A DNA stretch of 64,000 nucleotides, taken from NCBI GenBank assembly GCA_040365065.1, contig BAABNI010000009.1:98893-162892 (forward strand), in the 5' to 3' direction. Below are positions 35,219 through 44,260 of this stretch, piece after piece. Positions within the stretch are counted from its first letter, which is position 1. Every line of letters begins with the position of its first letter. The stretch comes from Pelagadaptatus aseana (GTDB taxonomy: Bacteria > Pseudomonadota > Gammaproteobacteria > Pseudomonadales > Cellvibrionaceae). The translations under genes and the position numbers were made by a program. The notes beneath the pieces were generated by a model that was not told the DNA's origin, ran no database searches, and was given only the letters and a program-made list of their open reading frames with translations.

Positions 35219-36157
35219 TTACATAACGACCAGCCGCTTCGGCGCAATGCGCCCCTCATCGTCGATCACACCAACCCCTAAAAAAGGACCTTGGTCGACA
35301 AAAACGCGAACCATATCACCTTCATCGCCAATGCGATAGACCTGAGAGTCCATTACCGGGTTGCCCTGCTTGAAGTAGTAGGCTGAATCTTCCGGCAGAT
35401 CCAGTCTCGGCAAGCTTGCCACCGGGGCATCCACCGCCAGCAGATGGTGATCCAGAGTCTCGGCCCGGTCCTCACCGCGCTCGGTCTCCAGCGCATCAAG
35501 GGTAATGGTATCGGCCACCTCAAATGGGCCGGCCTGAGTGCGGTGCAGTTTTACCACATGGGCACCACAGCCTAGCTTGTGACCGAGATCTTCGCCAATA
35601 CTGCGAATGTAAGTCCCCTTACTGCAGTGCACGTCGACGTCGACTTCCGCCTCGACACCCGGCCTGAAATCAAGAATATCGGCTGAGTAAACGGTCACTT
35701 CCCGAGCGTCACGTTCAATTTCAATCCCCTGACGGGCCAGTTTGTAGAGCGGCTGACCATTATGCTTCAACGCCGAATACATCGGGGGCACCTGCTGAAT
35801 GGTGCCTACAAAATCTGCCAGAGCATCTGCCACTGATTGCAGCGTAATGGCCGAGGCATCAACCGGGTCCAGCAACTCACCATCACTATCACCCGTGGTC
35901 GAAAAAGCACCCAAGCGATAAGTCACCTGATAACGCTTATCAGCATCAAGCAAAAACTGGGAAAACTTGGTGGCCTCACCAAAACACAGAGGCAACACGC
36001 CAGTAGCCAGCGGATCAAGACTGCCGGTGTGACCGGCCTTGGCCGCAAAAAACAGCCGTTTCGCCATCTGCAGCGCACCATTAGACGTCACACCCTGAGG
36101 TTTGTTCAATAACAAAACGCCGTGCACGGCACGACCTTTGGCTCGTCTGCGCCCCAT
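35219..36157 (-). CDS. truB: tRNA pseudouridine(55) synthase
   Basis: Makes pseudouridine 55 in the T-loop of most tRNAs. It starts with HGVLLLNKPQGVTSNGALQ. The catalytic aspartate lies in HTGSLDPLATGVLPLC; VTYRLGAFSTTGDSDGE, PPMYSALKHNGQPLYKLAR and GTYIRSIGEDLG follow. A C-terminal PUA-like region includes FKQGNPVMD. It has 312 residues and starts 5 bp after rbfA. Confidence 0.97.
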   Translation of the reverse strand: MGRRRAKGRAVHGVLLLNKPQGVTSNGALQMAKRLFFAAKAGHTGSLDPLATGVLPLCFGEATKFSQFLLDADKRYQVTYRLGAFSTTGDSDGELLDPVDASAITLQSVADALADFVGTIQQVPPMYSALKHNGQPLYKLARQGIEIERDAREVTVYSADILDFRPGVEAEVDVDVHCSKGTYIRSIGEDLGHKLGCGAHVVKLHRTQAGPFEVADTITLDALETERGEDRAETLDHHLLAVDAPVASLPRLDLPEDSAYYFKQGNPVMDSQVYRIGDEGDMVRVFVDQGPFLGVGVIDDEGRIAPKRLVVM

Positions 36158-36162
36158 GGAGG

Positions 36163-36546
36163 TTATTGCTCGTCGTCGGAGCGGGATTGATCCTGAGCCA
36201 CAGCCCGATCAATCAGGGATGACAAGGCCTGCCCCTTCACGGACGTCTTGTCATAGATAAAATTCAAACGTGGTGTCATGCGGATATCCAGCTCTTTGGC
36301 CAACATTGAGCGCAAAAAGCCGGACGCCTTGTTCAGAGCCTGGGTAGACTCTTCGATTTCCGCATCGGTTTCCCGATCCACATAAGTCACATAGACTCTG
36401 GCGTGAGACAGATCGCGGCTGACTTCTACGTCGTTGATATTGACCATACCAACTCGCGGGTCGCGCACTTCAAACTGGATCGCCTGAGCCAGAAAACGCT
36501 GAATAGCGTCGGCCAGACGATCGGTACGATTAAATTCTCTTGCCAT
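36163..36546 (-). CDS. rbfA: Ribosome-binding factor A
   Basis: Binds the 30S subunit during 16S 5'-end maturation and cold adaptation. Motifs are FNRTDRLADAIQRFLAQAI, FEVRDPRVGMVNINDVEVSRD, ARVYVTYVD, and the conserved RMTPRLNFIYD. Its 127 residues include a short acidic tail (QSRSDDEQ). It lies between infB (23 bp) and truB in the translation operon. Confidence 0.96.
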   Translation of the reverse strand: MAREFNRTDRLADAIQRFLAQAIQFEVRDPRVGMVNINDVEVSRDLSHARVYVTYVDRETDAEIEESTQALNKASGFLRSMLAKELDIRMTPRLNFIYDKTSVKGQALSSLIDRAVAQDQSRSDDEQ

Positions 36547-36569
36547 AGGTCTCTACTTCTCCGCGCGAC

Positions 36570-39191
36570 TTAAAGCTCGCGCGCAACCTCTTTTACATCA
36601 AACACTTCGATTTGATCGCCAACCTTAACGTCGTAGTCCTTAACACCGATACCACACTCGGTACCACTGCGTACTTCGGCCACGTCGTCTTTAAAGCGGC
36701 GCAGAGATTCCAACTCGCCTTCAAAGATCACCACATTGTCGCGCAGTACACGGATCGGCTTGTTGCGGTACACGGTACCCTCAACCACCATACAACCAGC
36801 CACCTGACCAAACTTGGGCGAACGGAATACTTCACGCACGTCGGCAATACCAACAATCTCTTCAATACGCTCAGGCTCGAGCATGCCAGCCAGCGCACCT
36901 TTCACCTCATCCAACAGCTGATAAATGATGCTGTAGTAGCGAATCTCGATGGACTCACGCTCAGCCAGTTTACGGGCAGAGGCATCGGCACGGACATTAA
37001 AGCCCAGCACAATCGCGTTAGAGGTCAATGCCAGATTGACGTCGTTCTCGGTAATGCCACCGACACCGGACACAATCACATTGACCTGAACCTCATCGTT
37101 ACCGATATCCATCAGGGCAGACTGAATGGCTTCCAGAGAACCGCGCACGTCGGTTTTCAGAACCACAGGCAGAATCTTCTTCTCACCTGCGCCCATACCG
37201 GCAAACATGTTCTCCAGCTTGGCCGCTTGCTGACGTTGCTGACGGGCTTCGCGCTCTTTCTCGGCGCGGAAGTTAGCCACTTCACGGGCTTTACGCTCGT
37301 CGGCCACCACAACAAATTCTTCACCTGCCTCCGGAGGACTGTCCAGACCCAGAATTTCTACCGGAGTAGACGGGCCCGCTTCTTTGACTTTCTTGCCCAG
37401 CTCATTGGTCATAGCGCGCACGCGACCATAGCTCTGACCAGCCAGCATAATATTACCGCCTTTCAGCTCGCCGGCTTGCACCAGAACAGTCGCAACCACA
37501 CCACGACCCTTGTCCATGCGGGATTCAATCACCACGCCGCGACCGGGAACACCGACAGGGGCTTCCAGTTCCAGCATTTCTGCCTGCAGGGACACCGCCT
37601 CCAGCAGCTCATCAATACCTTCACCGGTGTGAGCAGATACGTGGATAAACTGAGTATCACCACCCCACTCTTCCGGGATCACTTCTTTGGCAGACAGCTC
37701 GTTCTTAACGCGCTCCGGATCGGCCGCTTCTTTATCAATCTTGTTGACCGCAACCACGATAGGCACGCCAGCAGCACGGGCATGCTGAACCGCTTCTTCG
37801 GTTTGCGGCATAACGCCATCATCGGCAGCCACAACCAGAATCACCACGTCGGTACACTGGGCACCGCGGGCACGCATAGAGGTAAAGGCGGCGTGGCCCG
37901 GGGTATCCAGAAACGCAATCTCGCCCTTCTCGGTTTGTACGCGGTAGGCACCAATGTGCTGGGTAATACCGCCAGCCTCGCCGGACACCACTTTGGTGTT
38001 GCGAATGTAATCGAGCAGTGAGGTCTTACCGTGATCAACGTGACCCATAACGGTAACGACCGGTGCGCGAGCTTCCATATCACCTTCATGAGCAATGGCT
38101 TGCTCAAGGGACTCTTCCACTTCGTTGCCACTCAGCAGCTTGGCACTGTGGCCCATCTCCTCAACCACCAGTTGAGCAGTTTCCTGATCAAGGGATTGAT
38201 TCATGGTCGCCATGGTACCCATCTTCATCAGGTTTTTAACCACTTCACCGGCTTTGACAGACATACGCTGCGCCAGATCGGCAACGGTAATGGTTTCTGG
38301 AATTTCTACTTCGTGCACTATTTTTCCTGTGGGTCGTTTAAAGCCATGCTTATTGCTCAGCTTGATGGCCTTGCGGGGCGCAGACTTGCGTTTGGCTGGC
38401 TTGGCCGGCTCGTCATCGCGCTCCAGCTCTTCCATTTCATCCAGCTCGTGAAGCAAATCAGACTTACTGGTCTTTTTATTGCCCAGCTTTTTGGCAGGCT
38501 TAGCAGCTTTCTTACGCTGCTCTTCAATTTCATCAACCTCATCGATGGCATCAACAGGCTTCTCTTTCTTCTTGCCATGCTTGCCTTTCTCCTCTTCCTG
38601 CTGGGCTTTCAAGGCTTCAGCTTCGGCGGCAGCACGCTGCTGCACAGGATCTTCGACAGGTTTTTCAGCCGACTGTTGCTTCTGCTCAGCCTGCTGACGC
38701 TCTTCTTCCTCTTTCTGGCGACGGGCTTCCAGCGCCGCAATACGCTTTTTCTCTGCATTGGCCAGAATATCATCCACTGAAGGCTCAGCTTTAGGCGCTT
38801 CCTCAACCTTGACCGGCTCAGGCGCTGGCTGCTCAGGAGCCTCTTGCGGCTGTTCTACTTCAGCCTGTGGCGCTTCTTCGACAACTTCTTCTGCATCGCG
38901 TTTCACAAAAGTACGTTTTTTACGCACTTCGACATTGACCGTCTTGCGAGAGGCACCACTGCCCGTCTTAAGGGTGGTCGTAGTTTTACGCTTCAGGGTA
39001 ATTTTCTTGGGAGTCTCTGTGGACTCACCATGCTGGGTCTTCAGATAAGCCAGCAGGGTTTTCTTTTCTTCATCGGACACCAACGCATTCTCATCAGTAT
39101 GCTTGAGGCCCGCCTCTGCCATTTGTTTCAACAGGCGCTCTACCGAGGCACCTACTGACTTGGCCAGTTCACTAACGGTTACTTCTGCCAT
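36570..39191 (-). CDS. infB: Translation initiation factor IF-2
   Basis: GTPase that places initiator tRNA on the ribosome. The N-terminal IF2-N domain (MAEVTVSELAKSVGASVERL) is followed by a long Lys/Glu/Ala-rich region to about residue 280, a second IF2-N segment (VAQRMSV-like, TVADLAQRMSVKAGEVV), and the G domain: VMGHVDHGKTSLLDYIR (G1), FLDTPGHAAF (G3), and VAVNKIDK (G4). Domains C1 and C2 finish at DQIEVFDVKEVAREL. The size of 873 fits E. coli (890). Internal start codons could give the shorter IF2 isoforms, though none is obvious. Confidence 0.97.
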   Translation of the reverse strand: MAEVTVSELAKSVGASVERLLKQMAEAGLKHTDENALVSDEEKKTLLAYLKTQHGESTETPKKITLKRKTTTTLKTGSGASRKTVNVEVRKKRTFVKRDAEEVVEEAPQAEVEQPQEAPEQPAPEPVKVEEAPKAEPSVDDILANAEKKRIAALEARRQKEEEERQQAEQKQQSAEKPVEDPVQQRAAAEAEALKAQQEEEKGKHGKKKEKPVDAIDEVDEIEEQRKKAAKPAKKLGNKKTSKSDLLHELDEMEELERDDEPAKPAKRKSAPRKAIKLSNKHGFKRPTGKIVHEVEIPETITVADLAQRMSVKAGEVVKNLMKMGTMATMNQSLDQETAQLVVEEMGHSAKLLSGNEVEESLEQAIAHEGDMEARAPVVTVMGHVDHGKTSLLDYIRNTKVVSGEAGGITQHIGAYRVQTEKGEIAFLDTPGHAAFTSMRARGAQCTDVVILVVAADDGVMPQTEEAVQHARAAGVPIVVAVNKIDKEAADPERVKNELSAKEVIPEEWGGDTQFIHVSAHTGEGIDELLEAVSLQAEMLELEAPVGVPGRGVVIESRMDKGRGVVATVLVQAGELKGGNIMLAGQSYGRVRAMTNELGKKVKEAGPSTPVEILGLDSPPEAGEEFVVVADERKAREVANFRAEKEREARQQRQQAAKLENMFAGMGAGEKKILPVVLKTDVRGSLEAIQSALMDIGNDEVQVNVIVSGVGGITENDVNLALTSNAIVLGFNVRADASARKLAERESIEIRYYSIIYQLLDEVKGALAGMLEPERIEEIVGIADVREVFRSPKFGQVAGCMVVEGTVYRNKPIRVLRDNVVIFEGELESLRRFKDDVAEVRSGTECGIGVKDYDVKVGDQIEVFDVKEVAREL

Positions 39192-39213
39192 GTTCTTTCC
39201 TCGTCCTCAGTAG

Positions 39214-40716
39214 TTACTGATTGTCCTCGTCCTGCGCCTCTGCGAACCACGGCTCGCGCGCCTTCATAATCAATGCTGCGGCACGCTCTTCATCCATGCC
39301 TTCAATATCCAGCAACTCATCCACCGCCTGCTCAGCCAGGTCGTCCATGGTGATCACACCACGGCTCGCCAGCAAGTAGGCCAGATGCTTATCCATGCCT
39401 TCCATAGTCAGAAGATCTTCAGCAGGCTCGGTATCGAGCTGCTCTTCGGTAGCCAGAGCCTGAGTCAACAGGGCATCCTTGGCGCGGCTGCGCAATTCAC
39501 CGGCGATGTCCTCATCGAAGCCATCGATTTCTGCCATTTCTTCCAATGGTACGTAAGCTACTTCTTCCAGCGTGGTAAAACCTTCTTCCGCCAAAACGCC
39601 AGCCACGTCCTCATCCACATCGAGGGCATTCATAAACAACTCGATACTGCTGCCAGCCTCTTCTTCCTGCTTGGCCTGCCAGTCTTCAATGCTCATTACA
39701 TTGATGGACCACTGGGTCAGCTCACTGGCCAGACGTACATTTTGACCGCTACGGCCAATGGCCTGAGCCAGGTTTTCTTCGTCGACGGCAACGTCCATGG
39801 AACCGGCATCTTCATCAACCACAATGGATTCAATCTCGGCCGGCGCCATGGCATTGATAACAAACTGAGCCACGTTATCGTCCCACATCACGATATCAAT
39901 GCGCTCACCACCCAACTCATTGGAAACCGCCTGAACACGTGAACCACGCATACCCACACAGGCACCCACTGGATCAATGCGACCATCATTGGTGGTTACG
40001 GCGATCTTGGCGCGAGACCCTGGATCACGGGCAGCACCCTTAAGCTCGATGACCTGCTCGGATATTTCCGGCACTTCAATCTTGAACAGCTCAATCAGCA
40101 TTTCCGGACAGGAGCGCGACAAGAACAGCTGTGGACCACGCGTCTCGGTACGAATATCCAGCAGCAGCGCACGCACCCGATCGCCCATGCGAAACACTTC
40201 ACGGCCAACCAGTTGATCACGGGGCAACAAGCCTTCCGCATTATTTCCCAAATCAACAATGATGCTGTCACGGGTCACTTTTTTCACGGTACCGCTGATC
40301 AGTTCACCCACACGATCACGATAGAGTTCAACAATCTGTGCACGCTCGGCTTCACGAACCTTCTGCACAATAACCTGTTTGGCGGTCTGGGCAGCAATAC
40401 GGCCGAACTCAACGTTTTCTACGACTTCCTGGTAGATATCGCCCACCTTCAGATCAGAGTCTTTTTCCGCCGCTTCTTCGGTGGTCAGCTGAGTGCCCAA
40501 TTCCGCCAGCACATCATCTGCAACCACTTCCCAGCTTCTTGTGGTGACGTAGTCGCCAGTCTTGCGATCAATCACAACCTCAATGGTGGACTCTTCGTCG
40601 TAGCGTTTTTTAGCTGCAGTGGCCAGAGCCAGCTCAATAGCTTCAAAAATAACGCCCTGATCGACACCTTTTTCATTTGAAACCGCCTCGGCGACCAACA
40701 AAATTTCTTTGCTCAT
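39214..40716 (-). CDS. nusA: Transcription termination/antitermination factor NusA
   Basis: RNA polymerase-associated factor for pausing, termination and rRNA antitermination. N-terminal domain: MSKEILLVAEAVSNEKGVDQ. S1 domain: GELISGTVKKVTRDSIIVDLG. Two KH domains include DPVGACVGMRGSRVQAVSNELGG (with a break) and AIGRSGQNVRLAS. Two acidic C-terminal repeats are visible (LAEEGFTTLEEVAYVPLEEM and LASRGVITMDDLAEQ), as in E. coli NusA. Length 500. It is second gene after rimP. Confidence 0.97.
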   Translation of the reverse strand: MSKEILLVAEAVSNEKGVDQGVIFEAIELALATAAKKRYDEESTIEVVIDRKTGDYVTTRSWEVVADDVLAELGTQLTTEEAAEKDSDLKVGDIYQEVVENVEFGRIAAQTAKQVIVQKVREAERAQIVELYRDRVGELISGTVKKVTRDSIIVDLGNNAEGLLPRDQLVGREVFRMGDRVRALLLDIRTETRGPQLFLSRSCPEMLIELFKIEVPEISEQVIELKGAARDPGSRAKIAVTTNDGRIDPVGACVGMRGSRVQAVSNELGGERIDIVMWDDNVAQFVINAMAPAEIESIVVDEDAGSMDVAVDEENLAQAIGRSGQNVRLASELTQWSINVMSIEDWQAKQEEEAGSSIELFMNALDVDEDVAGVLAEEGFTTLEEVAYVPLEEMAEIDGFDEDIAGELRSRAKDALLTQALATEEQLDTEPAEDLLTMEGMDKHLAYLLASRGVITMDDLAEQAVDELLDIEGMDEERAAALIMKAREPWFAEAQDEDNQ

Positions 40717-40755
40717 GCGTATGCCTCACTCAACCGCACTTATCAACATAATCCG

Positions 40756-41211
40756 TTAAAAACGGGGCACAATATTAGCTTTCTCAATCAATTCAATGGG
40801 CAGAAGATATTCATGCTCATCCACCACAACCAGCACTTCGTCAGATTCGACGCCGCGCAAAACACCGGAAAACTTGCGACGCCCTTCAAAGGCCGAACGC
40901 AATTTGATGTTTACCTGCTCACCGCTATAGCGAGCAAACTGCTCAAGAGTATAGAGCGGACGATCCATGCCCGGCGAAGACACCTCCAGGGTGTACTCAC
41001 CGGCAATCGGATCTTCCACATCCAGCACACTACTGACCTGGCGACTGACAGACTCACATTCCGTCAGACCAACACCGCCCTCCTTATCTATATAAAGACG
41101 CAAGGTGCTGTGACGCCCCTGAGAGAAATACTCCAAACCCCAGAGTTCACACCCCAAAGATTTGACTACAGGAGTCAGCATTTCTGTCAACTGATCGTGC
41201 TTAGATGCCAT
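40756..41211 (-). CDS. rimP: Ribosome maturation factor RimP
   Basis: Needed for 30S subunit assembly. Sequence features are LTEMLTPVVKSLGCELWGLEY, LRLYIDKEGGVGLTECESVSRQ, and the family signature DPIAGEYTLEVSSPGMDRPL. The ATG at 41211 is chosen over a GTG one codon earlier. Its 151 residues match E. coli RimP (150). It is the first gene of the rimP-nusA-infB-rbfA-truB operon; two tandem terminators upstream isolate it from the tRNA. Confidence 0.96.
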   Translation of the reverse strand: MASKHDQLTEMLTPVVKSLGCELWGLEYFSQGRHSTLRLYIDKEGGVGLTECESVSRQVSSVLDVEDPIAGEYTLEVSSPGMDRPLYTLEQFARYSGEQVNIKLRSAFEGRRKFSGVLRGVESDEVLVVVDEHEYLLPIELIEKANIVPRF

Positions 41212-41280
41212 CACTCAATACCCATTCCGTGCCCTGCCCCTGCGATCCGCTAACAACGTTTCGAAGAGCGCGAGCCCCAA

Positions 41281-41305
41281 AAACAAAAAATGGGCTCAAG
41301 GCCCA
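41281..41305 (-). terminator. Second terminator downstream of tRNA-fMet
   Basis: TGGGC-TCAAG-GCCCA stem with TTTTTTGTTT on the minus strand. It lies 70 bp before the rimP start. Confidence 0.7.
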
Positions 41306-41344
41306 TCCAACATGTACGACTCTCGCCGCACCAAACTCCAGATA

Positions 41345-41366
41345 CAAAAAAACCCCTAAAGAGGGG
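41345..41366 (-). terminator. First terminator downstream of tRNA-fMet
   Basis: CCCCT-AAAG-AGGGG stem followed on the minus strand by seven T residues. Together with the next hairpin it separates tRNA-fMet transcription from rimP. Confidence 0.8.
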
Positions 41367-41432
41367 CCTTTGACTGCCGGCACAACAACACTTGCCCGGC
41401 CCGACCTGCAAACTTCACAGATCTATGAAAAT

Positions 41433-41468
41433 TGGTAGCGGAGACTGAATCTAAACCAACGACCTTCG
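41433..41468 (-). pseudogene. Degenerate partial copy of the tRNA-fMet 3' half
   Basis: About 31 of 36 bases match the 3' half of the intact tRNA-fMet (41537 onward), from the CCA end through the T-arm to the variable loop; the flank (ATGAAAATTGGT against ATGAATTGGT) is also similar. Beyond 41468 the anticodon arm and 5' half cannot be matched except for a short CGGGCTC. It is read as a decayed tandem duplication. Confidence 0.55.
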
Positions 41469-41536
41469 CCGGCCATGCCGCCCAGATAAAGAGGAGCCCG
41501 AGGGCGTCAGCGTCTCTATCTCACCAACTCATGAAT

Positions 41537-41613
<77 letters not shown>

Positions 41614-41672
41614 TCCATGACTCAGCTAAAGTCCCTCACCAAATGAGGCTGACCCCCTAACTGAGGACGCGA

Positions 41673-41701
41673 ATTATAGGGAAGCCGCACCAAGCGGTCA
41701 A
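41673..41701 (-). promoter_or_regulatory. Sigma-70 promoter of tRNA-fMet
   Basis: On the minus strand, TTGACC, 17 bp spacer, TATAAT. This is near-consensus, followed by a short leader to the tRNA 5' end at 41613. Confidence 0.8.
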
Positions 41702-41872
41702 GGCCAAGTTGGCATTTAATTGTTCTTTTACAGTAATAAAATAGCAGCGATGCAGAAGAAGGCGGAAGAGTTGATTAATATCAGAACAAGCAGCTTTATT
41801 TAGCGGCACGGTATTCTAAAATTGCTACACAAACTGCCACCACCATCTTTCAATGCAAACAAGGAAGCCACC

Positions 41873-42097
41873 ATGAACGAAGAGCAAACCAACACCAACG
41901 AGAGCAAGCCCTCCACGCCGCAAGCAACACAAAGCACGGCACCCAAGCCCAAAGCAGCAACCAAGAAAACCGCTGCAAAAAAGGCACCGGCCAAAAAGGC
42001 GGCAAGCAAAAAAGCCCCAGCAAAGAAAAAGGCGCCCGCCAAGAAAGCACCGGCCAAAAAGGCCGCTGCTAAAAAGGCGCCCGCAAAAAAACCGTGA
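41873..42097 (+). CDS. Histone H1-like Lys/Ala-rich protein
   Basis: 74 residues. A short acidic/Ser-Thr/Gln start (MNEEQTNTNESKPS) is followed by repeats of the KKAPAKK / KKAAAKK type to the end. Such tails occur in bacterial H1-like DNA-binding proteins (AlgP, PhaF C-terminus), so nucleic-acid binding is inferred. AAGGA provides a ribosome-binding site. The gene ends GCA AAA AAA CCG TGA. The A AAA AAA heptamer is in the right phase for a -1 shift into the next frame, which overlaps by 4 bp. Confidence 0.75.
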   Translation: MNEEQTNTNESKPSTPQATQSTAPKPKAATKKTAAKKAPAKKAASKKAPAKKKAPAKKAPAKKAAAKKAPAKKP

Positions 42098-42477
42098 CGC
42101 CACGCTCAGTCAGCAAAGCCCAAAACCTGAAAGCCAAGAGCCAGCAGTCCTATAAAGAAGCCAGAGAAAAGCTGGAAGGTTTTCTGAGTGATACCACCAA
42201 GAAGTTACGCAGTTACGAAAAGGACCTGCGCAGTCGCAGCGAAAAACTGCTGAACACCAAACGCGCGGAACAGGCGCTGAAGGACCTGAAAAAAGACTAT
42301 GACGATACTCGCAAGCGCTACCAAAAAACCGTGAAGGACTTCCGAGCCATTGCCAAAGCACAGGAAAACCTGCTGAAGCTGGCTTACGAAGAAGAAAAGA
42401 AAGTCGCCCAGAAACTGATGGACGAACAAAAGAAAATCCTCAAGGACTTGAAAAAGACCACCACCAAGAAGAAATAA
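42094..42477 (+). CDS. Lys-rich coiled-coil protein, overlapping the H1-like gene
   Basis: 127 residues, almost wholly helical with heptad character: YKEAREKLEGFLSDTTKKL, LKDLKKDYDDTRKRYQKTV, EEEKKVAQKLMDEQKKILK, ending TTTKKK. The GTG start overlaps the previous TGA (GTGA) and has no Shine-Dalgarno. Translation must therefore be coupled, or this is the -1 frame extension of the H1-like gene. Phasin-like or nucleoid-related function is possible; I do not recognise a family. Confidence 0.7.
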   Translation: MTPRSVSKAQNLKAKSQQSYKEAREKLEGFLSDTTKKLRSYEKDLRSRSEKLLNTKRAEQALKDLKKDYDDTRKRYQKTVKDFRAIAKAQENLLKLAYEEEKKVAQKLMDEQKKILKDLKKTTTKKK

Positions 42478-42619
42478 CCCCATCATCTCAGCCCGGCCTC
42501 AATGGCCGGGCCCCACCCTGCTCAAATCACCGCCTTCCCGATCTATGTTTGTGCACCATCTGTGATGTAATCTAAGATCATACAAACTCCAATAATAGAA
42601 TGCATTCGGGCACCAACTT

Positions 42620-44260
42620 ATGACGATATGGGCACAGCCAACTACTTTTCCTTGGGGCCTCGCTGGCTTGCGGATCAATCATGTCATCACCCCCAGGCAC
42701 TGGCGCAGCCTGTTTTGCGCCCTGCTCATCTGCCTGACCTCAGCCTGCGGCAGCCTCCCCAAAAACGACCAACAGAAAACCTCATACGCGATGAAAGACA
42801 CGGCACACACTCAACTGGGAAAGGGCATCTACGAATGGCGCAATAAAAACGGTGTATCGGACGAAGACTCTGGCCTGCTACTGCTGAAGGACGGAGTCAA
42901 TGCCTTTGTCGCCCGCATTGCCATCGCCCGACTCTCCAGCGAGACACTCGACATCCAATACTACCTGTACCACAACGATCTGGCCGGCGGCTTGCTGACT
43001 TCAGAACTCTGGCGAGCGGCTGAACGAGGCGTCCGGGTACGGGTTCTATTGGACGATATGGACATGGCCGGCAGAGACAAAAATCTGGCCATTCTCAATG
43101 CTCACAAAAACATAGAGATAAGGATCTTTAACCCCTTTATCCGCGGCAAAGCCAGAACCAGCCAATTTGTTACCCGTTTTGGCAGCGTCACTCGACGCTC
43201 CCACAATAAAGCCATGATTGCCGACAACCAGATCGGCATTATCGGCGGCCGCAACATTGGCGACGAATATTTTTCTGCCGACCCCAATATGGAGTTTGGC
43301 GACCTCGACATCGCCATCACCCGCCCGGGAGCACTGGATATTTCTGCTGAATTCGATCTTTACTGGAACAACCAGCTGGCCTACCCGGTGGCAACATTAA
43401 TACCCAAGCAAACCACTCCCGAAGAACTTGCCTCGGTGGAACACTATGTCGCGGAATTTGCCGAAGAGCACAAAGACTCCGAATACATCCAGCGACTGAT
43501 CAACAGTGAGTTCATTCAGCGAATCGAGTCCGGTACCACCCCCTACCACTCTGGCAAGGTGGAGATACTCTACGACCACCCGAATAAAATATCCTCCGAT
43601 CGCGACCAGATTGAATTCCATCTGACACCGAAACTGGCTCCCTATATCACCGGCACCCAGAGCGAACTGCTGGTTATTTCGCCCTATTTTGTACCGGGCA
43701 AACAGGGGGTGGAATTCTTCTCCGCCATGAAGGCCCGGGGAATTCAGGTGAAAGTACTCACCAACTCGCTGACATCCAATGACGTTCCCATAGTTCACGC
43801 CGGTTATTCAAAGTACCGAAAGCGCCTGCTAAAGGCCGGTGTTGAAATTTTTGAGCTGGACAAAGAAGCTCTGGGACAGGACTTTAAACGCCATAAGAGC
43901 CGACTCACACGAGAGGGACTTAAGGGTTCAAAAGCCAGCCTGCACGCCAAATATTTTATAATGGATCGCAAGACGGCTTTTATCGGCTCACTGAATCTTG
44001 ATCCGCGGTCGGTAGTGGAAAATACAGAAATTGGCGCGGTTGTGGATTCACCAGAACTCGCAACCGAACTGGCCGAGGAGTTCGACCAGTACATCAAGAA
44101 AATTGCCTTTGAATTAAAACTGCAAGACAACCGGATCGTTTGGCACCGCCACGGCAACCAAGGCAACATTAAAACTTTTTACAAGGAGCCCCACAGCTCC
44201 TGGTGGGATCGATTCAGCATCAACCTGATGAAATTGCTGCCCGCTGAATCCCAGTTATGA
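42620..44260 (+). CDS. Phospholipase D-family protein (cardiolipin synthase ClsC-like), lipoprotein
   Basis: Two HKD motifs are intact: SHNKAMIADNQIGIIGGRN and LHAKYFIMDRKTAFIGSLN, each with H-x-K-x4-D. The lipobox LTSAC (about residue 45) after a hydrophobic segment (LFCALLICL) suggests lipid anchoring. Overall layout and size (546) resemble E. coli ClsC/YmdC, which makes cardiolipin from phosphatidylglycerol and phosphatidylethanolamine. The 45-residue lead to the lipobox is long, and a later start is possible. No MdoC-like partner is adjacent. Confidence 0.85.
   Translation: MTIWAQPTTFPWGLAGLRINHVITPRHWRSLFCALLICLTSACGSLPKNDQQKTSYAMKDTAHTQLGKGIYEWRNKNGVSDEDSGLLLLKDGVNAFVARIAIARLSSETLDIQYYLYHNDLAGGLLTSELWRAAERGVRVRVLLDDMDMAGRDKNLAILNAHKNIEIRIFNPFIRGKARTSQFVTRFGSVTRRSHNKAMIADNQIGIIGGRNIGDEYFSADPNMEFGDLDIAITRPGALDISAEFDLYWNNQLAYPVATLIPKQTTPEELASVEHYVAEFAEEHKDSEYIQRLINSEFIQRIESGTTPYHSGKVEILYDHPNKISSDRDQIEFHLTPKLAPYITGTQSELLVISPYFVPGKQGVEFFSAMKARGIQVKVLTNSLTSNDVPIVHAGYSKYRKRLLKAGVEIFELDKEALGQDFKRHKSRLTREGLKGSKASLHAKYFIMDRKTAFIGSLNLDPRSVVENTEIGAVVDSPELATELAEEFDQYIKKIAFELKLQDNRIVWHRHGNQGNIKTFYKEPHSSWWDRFSINLMKLLPAESQL

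Noticed and set aside
36612..38021. Long plus-strand open frame opposite infB
   Set aside because: Antisense shadow; the IF-2 frame is certain and the other translation has no family features.
42489..42510. GCCCGGCC-TCAATG-GGCCGGGC-like hairpin as a terminator after the coiled-coil gene
   Set aside because: A stem is present but there is no T run on either strand, so a factor-independent terminator cannot be supported.
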